Shown here in pieces: positions 34,489 to 43,970 of a stretch of DNA of 64,000 nucleotides. Position 1 is the first letter of the stretch. The number at the start of each line of letters is the position of its first letter. The position numbers were made by a program, and so were the translations under genes. This DNA comes from Rothia mucilaginosa (GTDB lineage Bacteria; Actinomycetota; Actinomycetes; Actinomycetales; Micrococcaceae), in NCBI RefSeq assembly GCF_001061665.1, contig NZ_JVSP01000005.1, positions 33,818 through 97,817 of the forward strand. The letters run 5' to 3'. The notes under the pieces are model-generated. The model was given only the letters and a program-made list of their open reading frames with translations. It ran no database searches and was not told the origin of the DNA.

Positions 34489-35694
34489 ATGATTACCGTG
34501 TTGATTGCAGGAATCCTCGGGTTCCTTATCTCCCTGACCGCGCTTCCGGTGTTCATCAAGAAGATGAAGTCCCTCAAGCTCGGTCAGCTGATTCGCGATG
34601 AGGGCCCCGTCGCCCACCAGTACAAGGCGGGCACCCCCACCATGGCAGGCCTGATTTTCATCCCGGCGGCGATTCTTGCGTACCTGCTGACCATGGGCAT
34701 TAGCGCCGTCTTCTTCGGTACCTCGCCGCTGCCGAGCGCCACCGCGTGGCTGACCATCGCCTTTACCCTGGGCATGCTTGGTGTGGGTGCTGCGGATGAC
34801 ATCATGAAGTTCCGGCACAAGGGCAACGAGGGTCTGACCGAGCGTCAGAAGACCATCGGCCTGCTCGCGGTGACCGTTCCCTTCGCCTTCCTGGCTTTCC
34901 AGTTCCCCAACGAGTCTGGCGCGCGCCCCGCATCCACCGCGATTTCCTTCGTGCGCGACCTGCCGATTGACCTCTTTGCCGCCGGTGCGGTGTTTGGGTC
35001 CATCCTGGTGGCCGTGTGGATTACCCTCATCTCCCTGTCGGGTACGAACGCCGTGAACTTCACCGACGGCCTGGACGGCCTGGCCGGTGGCGTGATGATG
35101 ACGATCTTCTCGGGCTACCTGACCATCAGCATCTGGCAGTACGTGCACGCCTGCACCGCGGGCGCCGGCACCGCCTGCTACGACGTGCGCGACCCGGGTT
35201 CACTGGCGCTGATTGCCGCATCCTTGATCGGTTCCCTGGCCGGCTTCCTCTGGTGGAACGTCTCGAAGGCGCAGATCTTCATGGGCGACTCCGGCTCCCT
35301 GGCCCTGGGCGGTGCGATGGTTGCCTTCGCCCTGTTCACCCGCACCGAGCTCCTGCTGCTGGTCATGGCGCTGATTCCGGTGCTGGAGGTCTTCTCCGTA
35401 ATCGTTCAGAAGTTTGTCTTCAAGGTCAGCCGCAAGCGCTCGGTTGCGGCGGGGGAGAAGCCCCTGCACGCGCACCGTTACTTCCGTATGACCCCCTTCC
35501 ACCACCACATGGAGAAGACCGGTCTGAACGGCAAGTACTCAATCGATAAGAAGGGCCTGGAGCCCGGCACCGTCAGCAGCGGCGAGGTGAACTCCGTGTT
35601 CCGCCTCTGGGTTGTCAACGCCCTGTGCGTGCTGGTGGCCCTGGCTCTCTTCTTCGGCGACTGGTTCTCTCAGACTTCTGGAGTGATTCACTAA
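34489..35694 (+). CDS. mraY: Phospho-MurNAc-pentapeptide transferase (MraY)
   Basis: The 401-residue polytopic membrane enzyme transfers phospho-MurNAc-pentapeptide to undecaprenyl phosphate, making lipid I. It has about ten hydrophobic helices and the active-site motifs GTPTMAGL, GAADD, NAVNFTDGLDGLAGG, QIFMGDSGSLALGG and the histidine loop FHHHMEK. An 11-residue inserted region in the loop near 150 (DLPIDLFAAGAVFG side) is ordinary for actinobacteria. Its TAA stop overlaps the murD ATG by one base, so the two are translationally coupled. Confidence 0.96.
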   Translation: MITVLIAGILGFLISLTALPVFIKKMKSLKLGQLIRDEGPVAHQYKAGTPTMAGLIFIPAAILAYLLTMGISAVFFGTSPLPSATAWLTIAFTLGMLGVGAADDIMKFRHKGNEGLTERQKTIGLLAVTVPFAFLAFQFPNESGARPASTAISFVRDLPIDLFAAGAVFGSILVAVWITLISLSGTNAVNFTDGLDGLAGGVMMTIFSGYLTISIWQYVHACTAGAGTACYDVRDPGSLALIAASLIGSLAGFLWWNVSKAQIFMGDSGSLALGGAMVAFALFTRTELLLLVMALIPVLEVFSVIVQKFVFKVSRKRSVAAGEKPLHAHRYFRMTPFHHHMEKTGLNGKYSIDKKGLEPGTVSSGEVNSVFRLWVVNALCVLVALALFFGDWFSQTSGVIH

Positions 35695-37283
35695 TGTCAA
35701 CTATGGAACAGGACGCACTGCGCGCCCGCCGCGAGGCAAACGCCCAGGCGATTGCCGTCAACCCGGTGTACGAGAACGAGCGCCTCGCGCAGCTGACCAG
35801 CTGGGACGCCCCCTGGGCCGGTCTGCGCGTCGTGGTCGTGGGGATGGGCACCAGCGGCGACGCTGTGACCGATGTGCTCGCCCAGCTGGGTGCGAAGATT
35901 GTTGTCATCGACGGGGCTGATACCCCGGAGAAGCGTGAACGCATCGATCTGTACACTAACGCCTACGGTAACGTTGAGGGCCTGTTTGGTCCCGAGCACA
36001 TGCGTGCACTGCCCCCGGTGGACGGTCAGGAACCCGAGCTTGTGGTGACCTCCCCGGGTGTGCGTCCCGACCACCCGGTCATGCTGGACGCTTATGAGCG
36101 TCGCATCCAGATTTGGGGCGATGTGGAGCTGGCGTGGCGCCTGAATGAGCGCAGCGACCGCCCGACCCCCAAGTGGCTGTGCCTGACCGGTACGAACGGT
36201 AAGACCACCACCGTGGGCATGGTTGATTCCATCCTGAAGGCTGCCGGTAAGAAGTCTATTCAGGTGGGTAACGTGGGTATGCCCATCGTGTACGCCATTG
36301 CCGACGATGAGCCCTATGAGTTCTTCGCGGTGGAGCTGTCCAGCTTCCAGCTGCACTGGACCCATTCGATGTCCCCGTACGCTTCGGTGGTTCTGAACAT
36401 TGCTGAGGACCACGTGGACTGGCACGGTTCGTTCGAGCGTTACAAGGCTGATAAGGCTCGCGTGTACGAGCACACTCAGGTTGCCTGCATCTTCAACACC
36501 GACCATGTGGACACCCTGCGCATGGTTGAGAACGCGGACGTTATTGAGGGCGCTCGCGCGATTGGCTTCAGCTCCACTGAGATGCCCGCCGTGTCGATGC
36601 TCGGCCTGGCTGAGGACATTATGGTGGACCGCGCCTTCTTGAAGAACCGTTACAACGAGGCGTATGAGCTGGCGGTTCTGGAGGATTTGGCTCCGGCTCC
36701 CGGTAAGATGCCTGCGAAGCACACCGTGGAGAACGCTCTGGCGGCTGCGGCGCTGTGCCGTGCGGCTGATATTGACCCGAAGGCTGTGGGCGCGGGCCTG
36801 CGTTCCTTCAAGACCGGTGCGCACCGCAACCAGCTGGTGGGTTATGCGAACGACATCATGTGGGTGAACGATTCGAAGGCTACGAATCCTCACGCCGCGA
36901 ATGCGTCGATGAGCGGTTACCCCTCGCTGGTGTGGATTGCCGGTGGTCTGTCGAAGGGCGTTGAGTACGATGAGCTGATTGCTGCTCACGCTCAGCGCCT
37001 GAAGGCCGTGCTCATCATCGGCACGGATACCGCAGGCCTCAAGGCTGCCCTGGCCAACCACGCCCCGCAGGTTCCGACCTATAACCTGACCGCCTCGGTG
37101 GCCGACCCCTCGGACGGCATCGCCGTCATGAACGCCGCGGTGGCGAAGGCCGCCGAGATCGCTCAGCCGGGTGATACGGTGCTGATGGCACCGGCCGCGG
37201 CATCGATGGACCAGTTCAAGAACTACGCGGTGCGCGGCGAGGCGTTTGCGAACGCCGTGGCCGATCAGCTGGCCCAGTCGTAG
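35694..37283 (+). CDS. murD: UDP-MurNAc-L-alanine--D-glutamate ligase
   Basis: The 529-residue ligase adds D-glutamate to UDP-MurNAc-L-alanine. It has an N-terminal Rossmann domain (VVVVGMGTSGDAV), the ATP loop LTGTNGKTTTVGM, ELSSFQLHW, NIAEDHVDWHGSFE, HRNQLVG, WVNDSKATNPHAA and the closing LMAPAAASMDQFKNYAVRGE. An open frame continues upstream to 35625, but ATG 35694 overlaps the mraY stop and is the natural coupled start. Codons in the middle part (about 36100-37010) favour T-ending forms more than the flanks. Confidence 0.95.
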   Translation: MSTMEQDALRARREANAQAIAVNPVYENERLAQLTSWDAPWAGLRVVVVGMGTSGDAVTDVLAQLGAKIVVIDGADTPEKRERIDLYTNAYGNVEGLFGPEHMRALPPVDGQEPELVVTSPGVRPDHPVMLDAYERRIQIWGDVELAWRLNERSDRPTPKWLCLTGTNGKTTTVGMVDSILKAAGKKSIQVGNVGMPIVYAIADDEPYEFFAVELSSFQLHWTHSMSPYASVVLNIAEDHVDWHGSFERYKADKARVYEHTQVACIFNTDHVDTLRMVENADVIEGARAIGFSSTEMPAVSMLGLAEDIMVDRAFLKNRYNEAYELAVLEDLAPAPGKMPAKHTVENALAAAALCRAADIDPKAVGAGLRSFKTGAHRNQLVGYANDIMWVNDSKATNPHAANASMSGYPSLVWIAGGLSKGVEYDELIAAHAQRLKAVLIIGTDTAGLKAALANHAPQVPTYNLTASVADPSDGIAVMNAAVAKAAEIAQPGDTVLMAPAAASMDQFKNYAVRGEAFANAVADQLAQS

Positions 37284-37458
37284 CCTATTCGGCCCCGGCC
37301 GGTACCCTAGCGCGTAGCGGCGTTCGCGGCCCGTGCCGCCTAAGCCGCGCTCTCGGGGGTGGGACGTTTTGGGTTCCACCCCCGCCTCTTTTCTCAATTG
37401 TTATCGCCGCCGCGATTCATCGCTGTGGGTTGTGGCGTTCCAAGCCTTAGGAGGGCAT

Positions 37459-39462
37459 GTGAGTACCAGCGCATCCTCGAAGCGTTCTGCGTCTTCGCGG
37501 GCTGGCCGTTCCGAACAGACCGGGCACGCCTCGTCCCCGTGGACTGCCCTGAAGGAGATGACGGCACCGGCCCGTTCGTTTGGCAAGCGCCTGTACCGTC
37601 GCGGTCTGAAGGCTGACCTGTGGGATGTGCCGGTCATGCTACTGGTGACGACCCTGGGTTTGGCGATTTTCGGCTGCATCATGGTGCTCTCGGCTTCGAG
37701 CGTCACCATGATTTCGCAGGGCCAGTCGCCGTTCTCTCAGGTGTCCTCGCAGATTCTCTTCCTGGTGCTCGGTGTGGTGGCGATGGCCGTCATTACGAAT
37801 ATTCCGGTGGGGTGGTATCACAAGCAGGTCGTGGTGAACACGATGCTTGCGGTGGCCCTGGTGCTGCAGTTGGCGGTGGTAGTTATCGGCGTCGAGGTGA
37901 ACGGTAACCGTAACTGGATTAAGCTGGGCCCCGTGCAGATGCAGCCTTCGGAGTTCTCGAAGCTTGCAATCGTGATGTGGCTGGCGTGGGTGTATAACCG
38001 CCAGGGCGATATTTCGCGGAGCCTCTGGCGTACCCTGTTCCCCTCCATCTACGGTGTGGGCGCCCTGATTCTGCTGATTATGGTCGGCGGCGATATGGGT
38101 ACGGCCCTGGTGTACGGCTTCATTTTCCTGGGCATGATGTGGATGGCCGGTGCCTCACGTCGGTCAATGCTGCAGATTGGCGGCGCGGTTGCCGCGCTGG
38201 CCCTGTTGGGCGTTTTGAGTAGCCCGAACCGAGTGGCCCGTATCTTCGGCATCTGGGGTTCGTGCACGAACGCTAACTGTGATCAGGCGAACTCGGGTGA
38301 GGTGGCGTTGGCGACCGGTGGCTTCCTGGGCGTTGGCCTGGGCCAGTCGCGCCAGAAGTACAACTACCTGGCAGAGGCCCACAACGACTACATTTTCGCG
38401 ATTATTGGCGAGGAACTGGGCCTTCTGGGCACGATGGCGGTTCTACTGCTGTACGTGGGTCTGGTGTACTGTGCGGTGCGTATCATGCTGCGCACCGCCG
38501 ATCCGCTGGTGCGCCTGGCGACGGGCGGCATTATGGTGTGGCTGACCTCTCAGGCCATCATCAATATGGGCATGGTGTCCCGTATTCTGCCGGTGATTGG
38601 CGTGCCGCTGCCCTTTGTCTCCTACGGTGGTTCCTCGTTGCTGTCTTCGCTGTGCGCGGCGGGCCTACTATTGGCCTTTGCCCGGCAGACGCCCCTGCGA
38701 GGCGCGACGGCCCCGTCGAGCGTTGAGAACCAGAGCGCTCGCGAGATTCGCCGCGCAAACGCCGATTGGAAGCGCCGCCTGCCCCTGCAGGCTGTGGTGG
38801 AGCAGGAGGCCGCGGAGCGTGCCGAGGCCGGTGGCCACCTGATGCAGGAGCAGCATCCGCTGTCGAAGCTGGGCAGCCTGAGCGGTTTTGTCCGGCGCTG
38901 GTTGGGCTTTGATCCGGAGCAGCGTCGCGAGTTGAAGCGCATCGAACAGCAGCGTGAGGCAGAGCGCGCCCGCGAAGAGGCCCGCGCGGCTCGTGAGGAG
39001 GCCCGTGCGGCTCGTGAGGAAGCGGCCCGTGAGAAGGCTGAGCGGCAGAAGCTGGCTCGCCGTGCCCGTGAGGAAGCGGCCCGCGAGAAGGCTGAGCGGC
39101 AGAAGGCCCTGGAGGAGGCCGAGCGGCAGAAGACGGACCGCGAGAAGGCGGCCCGCACGAGGGAAACCCGAGAGCAGAAGGCCCGAGAGCGCCGAGCCCC
39201 CGGCAAGGCTGCACCCGGCAAGACCGAGCAGCCCCGACCCGCCCGCCCGGTTCAGCGTCCGGCCGAGCAGGGCTCGAAGGAACAGCAGACCCGAGGCCGG
39301 CGTCCCGGGCAGGGGGAGCGTCGTCGTCCGCAGAATCAGCGCGGTGGTCTGCCCGCCGGCCTGCAGCCTCTGCATCCCGAGGACCGCGCCCGCCGAGCTC
39401 AGCGTCAGCAGCGTCAGCACGGTCAGTCGCCGCGCCGTCAGCCCGGTGGGGGAGAGCGGTAG
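37459..39462 (+). CDS. ftsW: Septal peptidoglycan polymerase FtsW (SEDS) with long charged tail
   Basis: The 667-residue SEDS glycosyltransferase polymerises lipid II at the septum with FtsI. About ten membrane helices lie between residues 55 and 410, with GNRNWIKLGPVQMQPSEFSKL, the catalytic-aspartate region MVGGDMGTAL, EAHNDYIFAIIGEELG and PFVSYGGSSLLS. Then comes an unusual 250-residue cytoplasmic extension: at about 485-575 it is almost only Ala, Arg, Glu, Lys and Gln and looks like a stable single alpha helix; the end is Arg/Gln/Pro/Gly-rich and very basic. GTG 37459 follows TAGGAGGG; the frame opens at 37333 but without a ribosome site. Ordinary FtsW has 380-520 residues. Confidence 0.94.
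   Translation: MSTSASSKRSASSRAGRSEQTGHASSPWTALKEMTAPARSFGKRLYRRGLKADLWDVPVMLLVTTLGLAIFGCIMVLSASSVTMISQGQSPFSQVSSQILFLVLGVVAMAVITNIPVGWYHKQVVVNTMLAVALVLQLAVVVIGVEVNGNRNWIKLGPVQMQPSEFSKLAIVMWLAWVYNRQGDISRSLWRTLFPSIYGVGALILLIMVGGDMGTALVYGFIFLGMMWMAGASRRSMLQIGGAVAALALLGVLSSPNRVARIFGIWGSCTNANCDQANSGEVALATGGFLGVGLGQSRQKYNYLAEAHNDYIFAIIGEELGLLGTMAVLLLYVGLVYCAVRIMLRTADPLVRLATGGIMVWLTSQAIINMGMVSRILPVIGVPLPFVSYGGSSLLSSLCAAGLLLAFARQTPLRGATAPSSVENQSAREIRRANADWKRRLPLQAVVEQEAAERAEAGGHLMQEQHPLSKLGSLSGFVRRWLGFDPEQRRELKRIEQQREAERAREEARAAREEARAAREEAAREKAERQKLARRAREEAAREKAERQKALEEAERQKTDREKAARTRETREQKARERRAPGKAAPGKTEQPRPARPVQRPAEQGSKEQQTRGRRPGQGERRRPQNQRGGLPAGLQPLHPEDRARRAQRQQRQHGQSPRRQPGGGER
39013..39105 (+). 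repeat. 39-bp direct repeat inside the ftsW tail
   Basis: Bases 39013-39051 and 39067-39105 are identical except one synonymous C/T. Each copy encodes REEAAREKAERQK. Flanking units EEARAAR repeat too. Such near-perfect DNA repeats may expand or contract by slippage, so tail length may differ between strains. Confidence 0.9.
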
Positions 39463-39528
39463 AGAGATTTTCCGAGGTGGACAGCGGTCGAGAACGGCCT
39501 TACCTCTCGGCCCCGCGTTCCTTCAAAG

Positions 39529-39565
39529 CGCCCCCGACCTGAGCTAGAGCTCGCGGTCGGGGGCG
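39529..39565 (+). terminator. Hairpin between ftsW and murG
   Basis: CGCCCCCGACC (39529-39539) pairs perfectly with GGTCGGGGGCG (39555-39565), and the loop contains a GAGCT/AGCTC inner stem. It lacks a T run (TTCCG follows). It may be a partial terminator or attenuator splitting the dcw transcript, or an RNA stability element. Confidence 0.5.
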
Positions 39566-39636
39566 TTCCGCCGCGCTCTGCGGTGCGGGGCGATAGCGTA
39601 AAATGATGCTGTACCGATGTATTGGGAGAGAGACCT

Positions 39637-40737
39637 ATGACGAAGAAGGCACCCTCTATAGTCTTCGCCGGTGGTGGCACCGCCGGTCACATTAATCCGA
39701 TGCTTGCGATTGCCCGCGCCGTTCGCGACCTTGAACCGAACGCCAAGATTCTGATGCTGGGCACCGCCGACAAGATGGAAGCCGATCTGGTTCCGGCGGC
39801 CGGCTTCGATATCGAGTTCATTCCCCGCGCGGCCTTCCCCCGCAGCATTAATCGCGCGGCGCTTGCCTTCCCCGCGAAGTTCCTGGGTGGCCTGTCGAAG
39901 ACCCGCCGCATCCTCAAGGATGTAGATGCAGACGTGGTTGTTGGCGTGGGCGGTTACGTGTGCCCACCGGCGTACCTGTCTGCCTTCTTCTCGAAGATTC
40001 CCGTGGTCATTCACGAAGCGAACGCGAAGCCCGGCCTGGCTAACCGTCTGGGCGGCCGCTTCGCGAAGTTTACGGGTGTGGCCTTCCCCAATACACCCTT
40101 CCCGCACGCGACCCTGGTGGGCATGCCCATGAAGGATGAGATTGCCTACCTGAACCGCGACGCGCACCGTTCAAAAGCCCGCCGCAACCTGGGCCTGGAC
40201 CCGAAGAAGCCCACCGTTATCGTGACCGGTGGTTCGCTGGGCGCGCTGAGCCTGAACAACGCCGTGTCGGCCTGCCGTGATCGCTTCGCAGAGTGGGACT
40301 TCCAGATTCTGCACATCACCGGTAAGGGCAAGACCGTTCTGGACGAGAACGGCGAACCCCTGAGCGCCCCGAACTACCGTCAGATTGAGTTCACCAACGG
40401 CATGCAGGACGTGTACGCCGCCGCCGATTTGCTGCTGGTGCGCGCCGGCGCGGCCACGGTGAGTGAGGTTGCCGCGGTGGGTGTGCCCGCTATTTTTGTG
40501 CCGCTCCCCATTGGTAATGGTGAGCAGGCCCTGAATGCTCGTTCCCTGGTGGAGGCCTCTGCGGCCTTGCTGGTGAAGGACGCAGAAGTCACCGGTGAGT
40601 GGTTTGCCCGTGAGATTCCGGAGCTGATGGCAAACCCCGAAGAACTGGAGCGCATGGGCGCTGCAGCCTATAAACTTGGTATCCGTGACGCGGCTCGCGT
40701 TATGGCCGAAGCAGTATTGAAGGCAGCTGAGAAGTAA
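39637..40737 (+). CDS. murG: UDP-GlcNAc:lipid I N-acetylglucosaminyltransferase
   Basis: The 366-residue GT-B enzyme makes lipid II on the inner face of the membrane. Motifs are FAGGGTAGHINPMLAIA (glycine loop), VGVGGYVCPPAYLSA, VIHEANAKPGLANRLG, VTGGSLGALSLN and RAGAATVSEVAAVGVPAIFVPLP. ATG 39637 follows GGGAGAGAG; the ATG at 39622 would add five residues. The TAA stop overlaps the murC start by one base. Confidence 0.95.
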   Translation: MTKKAPSIVFAGGGTAGHINPMLAIARAVRDLEPNAKILMLGTADKMEADLVPAAGFDIEFIPRAAFPRSINRAALAFPAKFLGGLSKTRRILKDVDADVVVGVGGYVCPPAYLSAFFSKIPVVIHEANAKPGLANRLGGRFAKFTGVAFPNTPFPHATLVGMPMKDEIAYLNRDAHRSKARRNLGLDPKKPTVIVTGGSLGALSLNNAVSACRDRFAEWDFQILHITGKGKTVLDENGEPLSAPNYRQIEFTNGMQDVYAAADLLLVRAGAATVSEVAAVGVPAIFVPLPIGNGEQALNARSLVEASAALLVKDAEVTGEWFAREIPELMANPEELERMGAAAYKLGIRDAARVMAEAVLKAAEK

Positions 40738-42239
40738 TGACTGAACTGATGAATCTTGAGATGGTGCTGCCGGCACCCCTGAACCCGCCGTTCCCCGAGC
40801 GCCACGCGATGGACGCGCTGGGTCGCGTGCACTTCATCGGCATCGGTGGCGCGGGTATGAGCGCTATCGCCGCGCTGATGCTGCAGGCCGGCGTGACCGT
40901 GAGCGGTTCGGACCGCGCGGAATCTTCGGCCGTTGAATCGCTGCGTGCCGCCGGCGCCCACGTGAGCGTGCCCCAGTCTGCTGAGAACATCGTTGACGTC
41001 GATACCGTGGTGATTTCCACCGCGATTCGCGAGGATAACCCCGAGCTGGCCGCTGCCCGCGCGCAGGGCCTTCCGGTTCTGCACCGCTCCGAGGCGCTGG
41101 CCGCCGTGATGGGGCTTTCGCAGGTGGTGGCGGTGGCCGGTACCCACGGTAAGAGCACGACCAGCTCCATGATTTCCGTGATGTTCGATCAGCTGGGCCG
41201 CAACCCCTCCTTCGCTGTGGGCACCGTGATCGCCGGTCGCGGCACGAACGCGCACCTGGGCGCGCAGGGCCCCGACTCGATTTTTGTGGCCGAGGCCGAC
41301 GAATCGGACGGTTCCTTTGTGCGTTACCGCCCGGCGATTGCCGTGGTGACGAACGTTGAGCCCGACCACCTGGACTTCTACGAGACCGACGAGCGCGTCT
41401 TTGAGGCGTTCAACCGCTTCGTGGGTTCGCTGGCCCCCGGCGGCGTGCTGGTGACCTGCGCCGATGATGCCGGTGCCGCCTCCCTGGCCGCCCGTTCCCG
41501 CGCGGCCGGCGTGCCGGTCGTGACCTACGGCGAGTCCGAGGATGCCGACCTGCGCATCCGTGAGATTACGAGCGCGGGTTCCTCCTCCTCGTCGACGGTG
41601 GAGTGGTCCTTCGGATGTCGCGGTGAGCGCTTCGAGGGCAAGCAGGAGCTGGCGCTGAAGGTTCCCGGCATCCACAATCAGCTGAACGCCGCGGCCGCCT
41701 TCATCACCGCGCTGCTGACCGGTGCTCAGGGCCCCGAAATCGCCGCCGCCCTGGGTGAGTTCGTGGGTGCTGATCGCCGCTTTACGCTGCGAGGCGAGGT
41801 CGCGGGCGTGAAGGTCTTCGACGACTACGCGCACCACCCGACCGAGGTGTTCCGTGCCCTGCAGACCGGCCGCACCGTTGCCGATGGTCACAACCTGTAC
41901 GTGATTTTCCAGCCGCACTTGTTCTCGCGCACCCGCGAGTTCGCGAAGGAGTTCGCGGAGTCCCTGTCGATGGCCGATCGCGCCTACGTTCTGGATATCT
42001 ACCCGGCTCGCGAGCAGCCCATTGAGGGTGTGACCAGCGAGCTGATTACGGGTGCCGGCTTCTCCGAGGTGCGTTACGCGACCGCGGAGAGTGCTATCGA
42101 GGACATCGCCTCGTACGCTCAGAGTGGTGACATTGTGATGACCGTTGGTGCCGGCGATGTGACGGCTCTAGGCCCGCGCCTGCTGGAGGCCCTGCAGATT
42201 CGTCACGACGGCGACCTGACCAAGAAGTCGGAGGCTTAG
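40737..42239 (+). CDS. murC: UDP-N-acetylmuramate--L-alanine ligase
   Basis: The 500-residue ligase adds the first residue, L-alanine, to UDP-MurNAc. It has HFIGIGGAGMSAIA (Rossmann), SGSDRAES, VAGTHGKSTTSSM (ATP), EADESDGSF, NVEPDHLDFY, DDYAHHPTE and IFQPHLFSRTREF. The start overlaps the murG stop (TAATG). ftsQ begins 4 bases after its stop. No murB or ddl gene is in this cluster, which is usual for actinobacteria. Confidence 0.95.
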   Translation: MTELMNLEMVLPAPLNPPFPERHAMDALGRVHFIGIGGAGMSAIAALMLQAGVTVSGSDRAESSAVESLRAAGAHVSVPQSAENIVDVDTVVISTAIREDNPELAAARAQGLPVLHRSEALAAVMGLSQVVAVAGTHGKSTTSSMISVMFDQLGRNPSFAVGTVIAGRGTNAHLGAQGPDSIFVAEADESDGSFVRYRPAIAVVTNVEPDHLDFYETDERVFEAFNRFVGSLAPGGVLVTCADDAGAASLAARSRAAGVPVVTYGESEDADLRIREITSAGSSSSSTVEWSFGCRGERFEGKQELALKVPGIHNQLNAAAAFITALLTGAQGPEIAAALGEFVGADRRFTLRGEVAGVKVFDDYAHHPTEVFRALQTGRTVADGHNLYVIFQPHLFSRTREFAKEFAESLSMADRAYVLDIYPAREQPIEGVTSELITGAGFSEVRYATAESAIEDIASYAQSGDIVMTVGAGDVTALGPRLLEALQIRHDGDLTKKSEA

Positions 42240-42242
42240 GCT

Positions 42243-43772
42243 GTGCCGATGAGTCCCATGCCCCCGTCGGAGGGGCATTCGCGCGCGCCGAAGGCCCCGC
42301 GCTCGCGTGCTCGTCGGCGCGCTCAGGAGCTTGCGCAGGAACAGCCTGCGGCTCAGCACACGACGGAGGCGCAGCCCACCGCTGACGCGCAGACCCCCGC
42401 GGCCGGTGCCCCCGAGCAGAAGAAATCTCACGGGTCTGAGTCTCAGACCTCTGGTTCTCACTCAGGCACTGCCTCCACCGTGGGTCGTCGCCCCTCGGGG
42501 GCTACGATTCGCCCCACCAGCCCGGCTCGTGCCGAGAGTGTGGCCCTTGTGGACGGCGCGATTCGTCGCGTGCCCGCGGCTACCTCCGGTTCGCAGGAGC
42601 TCTTCGACGTGGAGGCCTTCGAAGATTCTCCCAAGGAGACCGAGAAGGCATCCGGTCGGTCGGCGCAGGTTGAAAGCGCGCGGACTGAAAATGCGAAGGA
42701 CGCGGCGGGGGAGAAGCCCAGCGATAAGCACGGCGAGAAGACCGAAAAGGGCGCCGACCGGGCCGAAAAGACCGGCGACGGTGATGCTTCTTCCGAGCGG
42801 AAGACTTCCGCCGACTCCCCGTCGGCGGGGGACGATTCCGCTGAGACCGAGCCCGCAGAGCCCGCCGAGCAGGCCCGCCCCGCAAGCCGCTTCGGCCGCT
42901 GGCGCGTGGAGCGAGAACGACAGCGCGCCGCCGAGATCGAGAAGGAACGCGAGCGCGAGCGCCGGGAGGCGCAGCACGAGCGCATCCTGAAGGATCCCGG
43001 CTTGGACGGCCTGCGTGCCGAGGAGCGTCCGCGCAAGGAGCGCACCCCGCTCACCCGGGCCCGCAAGCTGCTGTACACGGCGATTGCGCTGGCCCTCGTG
43101 GCGGTGCTGTACGTGGTGCTGGTCTTCTTCTCGCCCCTGCTGGCCACTCAGACCATCACGGTACGCGGTGCCTCCCTGTTGGAAACCACCCAGGTGGAGC
43201 AGAAGCTGGAGCCCCTGCGCGGGGTTCCGCTGACACGCATCGACGAGAAGCGCGTGCGCGAGCTGATCGGTCAGGACAATGTGCTTCGCAGCGTTCAGGT
43301 GGAGAGCCGCCCGCCGCACGAGCTGGTGGTGACCCTGAAGGAACGCGCCGCCATTGCAATCGTCAAGGTGGGGGAGACCTACCATACAGTGGACACCGAC
43401 GGGGTGAGCCTGATGGAGTCTTCCTCCGAGCCGAGCACCTCGGTTCCCCTGGTACGATTGAATGGTGATGACCCGCAGCATTCGGATGAGTTCCGCACGA
43501 TTTCGACGGCCTTGTCAGCGATGCCGGCTGAGCTTCTGGCTCAGGTAAAGGAAGCGAGCGCGACCTCAACCTCGAGTATTACCCTCACGCTGCGGGATAA
43601 TACGACGGTGCAGTGGGGTACCGCCCAGGAGAGCGAGCTGAAGGCTAAGGTGCTTCTGTCGCTCCGCCAGGCGGTAGCTCAACGGGCTCAGGAAGAAGCC
43701 TCTTCAGGTGCCCAGGCGCAGAAGGTGACCGTCTATGACGTGTCGGCCCCGCGCGTACCGGTGACCCGTTAG
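42243..43772 (+). CDS. ftsQ: Division protein FtsQ with 270-residue charged N-terminal extension
   Basis: The 509-residue protein has one membrane helix at about 279-300 (LLYTAIALALVAVLYVVLV), a POTRA domain (about 305-375: ATQTITVRGASLLETTQVEQ, RVRELIGQDNVLRSVQVESR, LVVTLKERAAIAIV) and the FtsQ domain to the end. The cytoplasmic N-terminus is 270 residues of low-complexity Glu, Lys, Ala, Ser and Thr, against roughly 30-100 in most FtsQ proteins. FtsQ links FtsL/FtsB to the septum. GTG 42243 has GGAGG eight bases before it; ATG 42249 is an alternative. Confidence 0.92.
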   Translation: MPMSPMPPSEGHSRAPKAPRSRARRRAQELAQEQPAAQHTTEAQPTADAQTPAAGAPEQKKSHGSESQTSGSHSGTASTVGRRPSGATIRPTSPARAESVALVDGAIRRVPAATSGSQELFDVEAFEDSPKETEKASGRSAQVESARTENAKDAAGEKPSDKHGEKTEKGADRAEKTGDGDASSERKTSADSPSAGDDSAETEPAEPAEQARPASRFGRWRVERERQRAAEIEKERERERREAQHERILKDPGLDGLRAEERPRKERTPLTRARKLLYTAIALALVAVLYVVLVFFSPLLATQTITVRGASLLETTQVEQKLEPLRGVPLTRIDEKRVRELIGQDNVLRSVQVESRPPHELVVTLKERAAIAIVKVGETYHTVDTDGVSLMESSSEPSTSVPLVRLNGDDPQHSDEFRTISTALSAMPAELLAQVKEASATSTSSITLTLRDNTTVQWGTAQESELKAKVLLSLRQAVAQRAQEEASSGAQAQKVTVYDVSAPRVPVTR

Positions 43773-43970
43773 GGGAACTACCAATGGGCGCTTTCCCTCC
43801 CCTTTTTGTGTGAATTCCGCAAAAAGAGGGGGTAATTGCGCTGTGTAGCTAGGAACCACCAAAAACAGTTTGGTATCCTAACAGATAAAGTCATTCTTTA
43901 GAGGAAACCTTTAGGCTTAGATTGAGCTGGGGGTCTTCCGAAGCTGGAACACGGAACAATCGAGGATTAC

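Noticed and set aside
37333-37458. Upstream extension of ftsW to an ATG at 37333
   Set aside because: No ribosome site there, a possible leader of the gene, and GTG 37459 has an excellent TAGGAGG.
43773-43970. Missing ftsA between ftsQ and ftsZ
   Set aside because: Actinobacteria normally lack ftsA; SepF is present, so this is not a loss event of interest.
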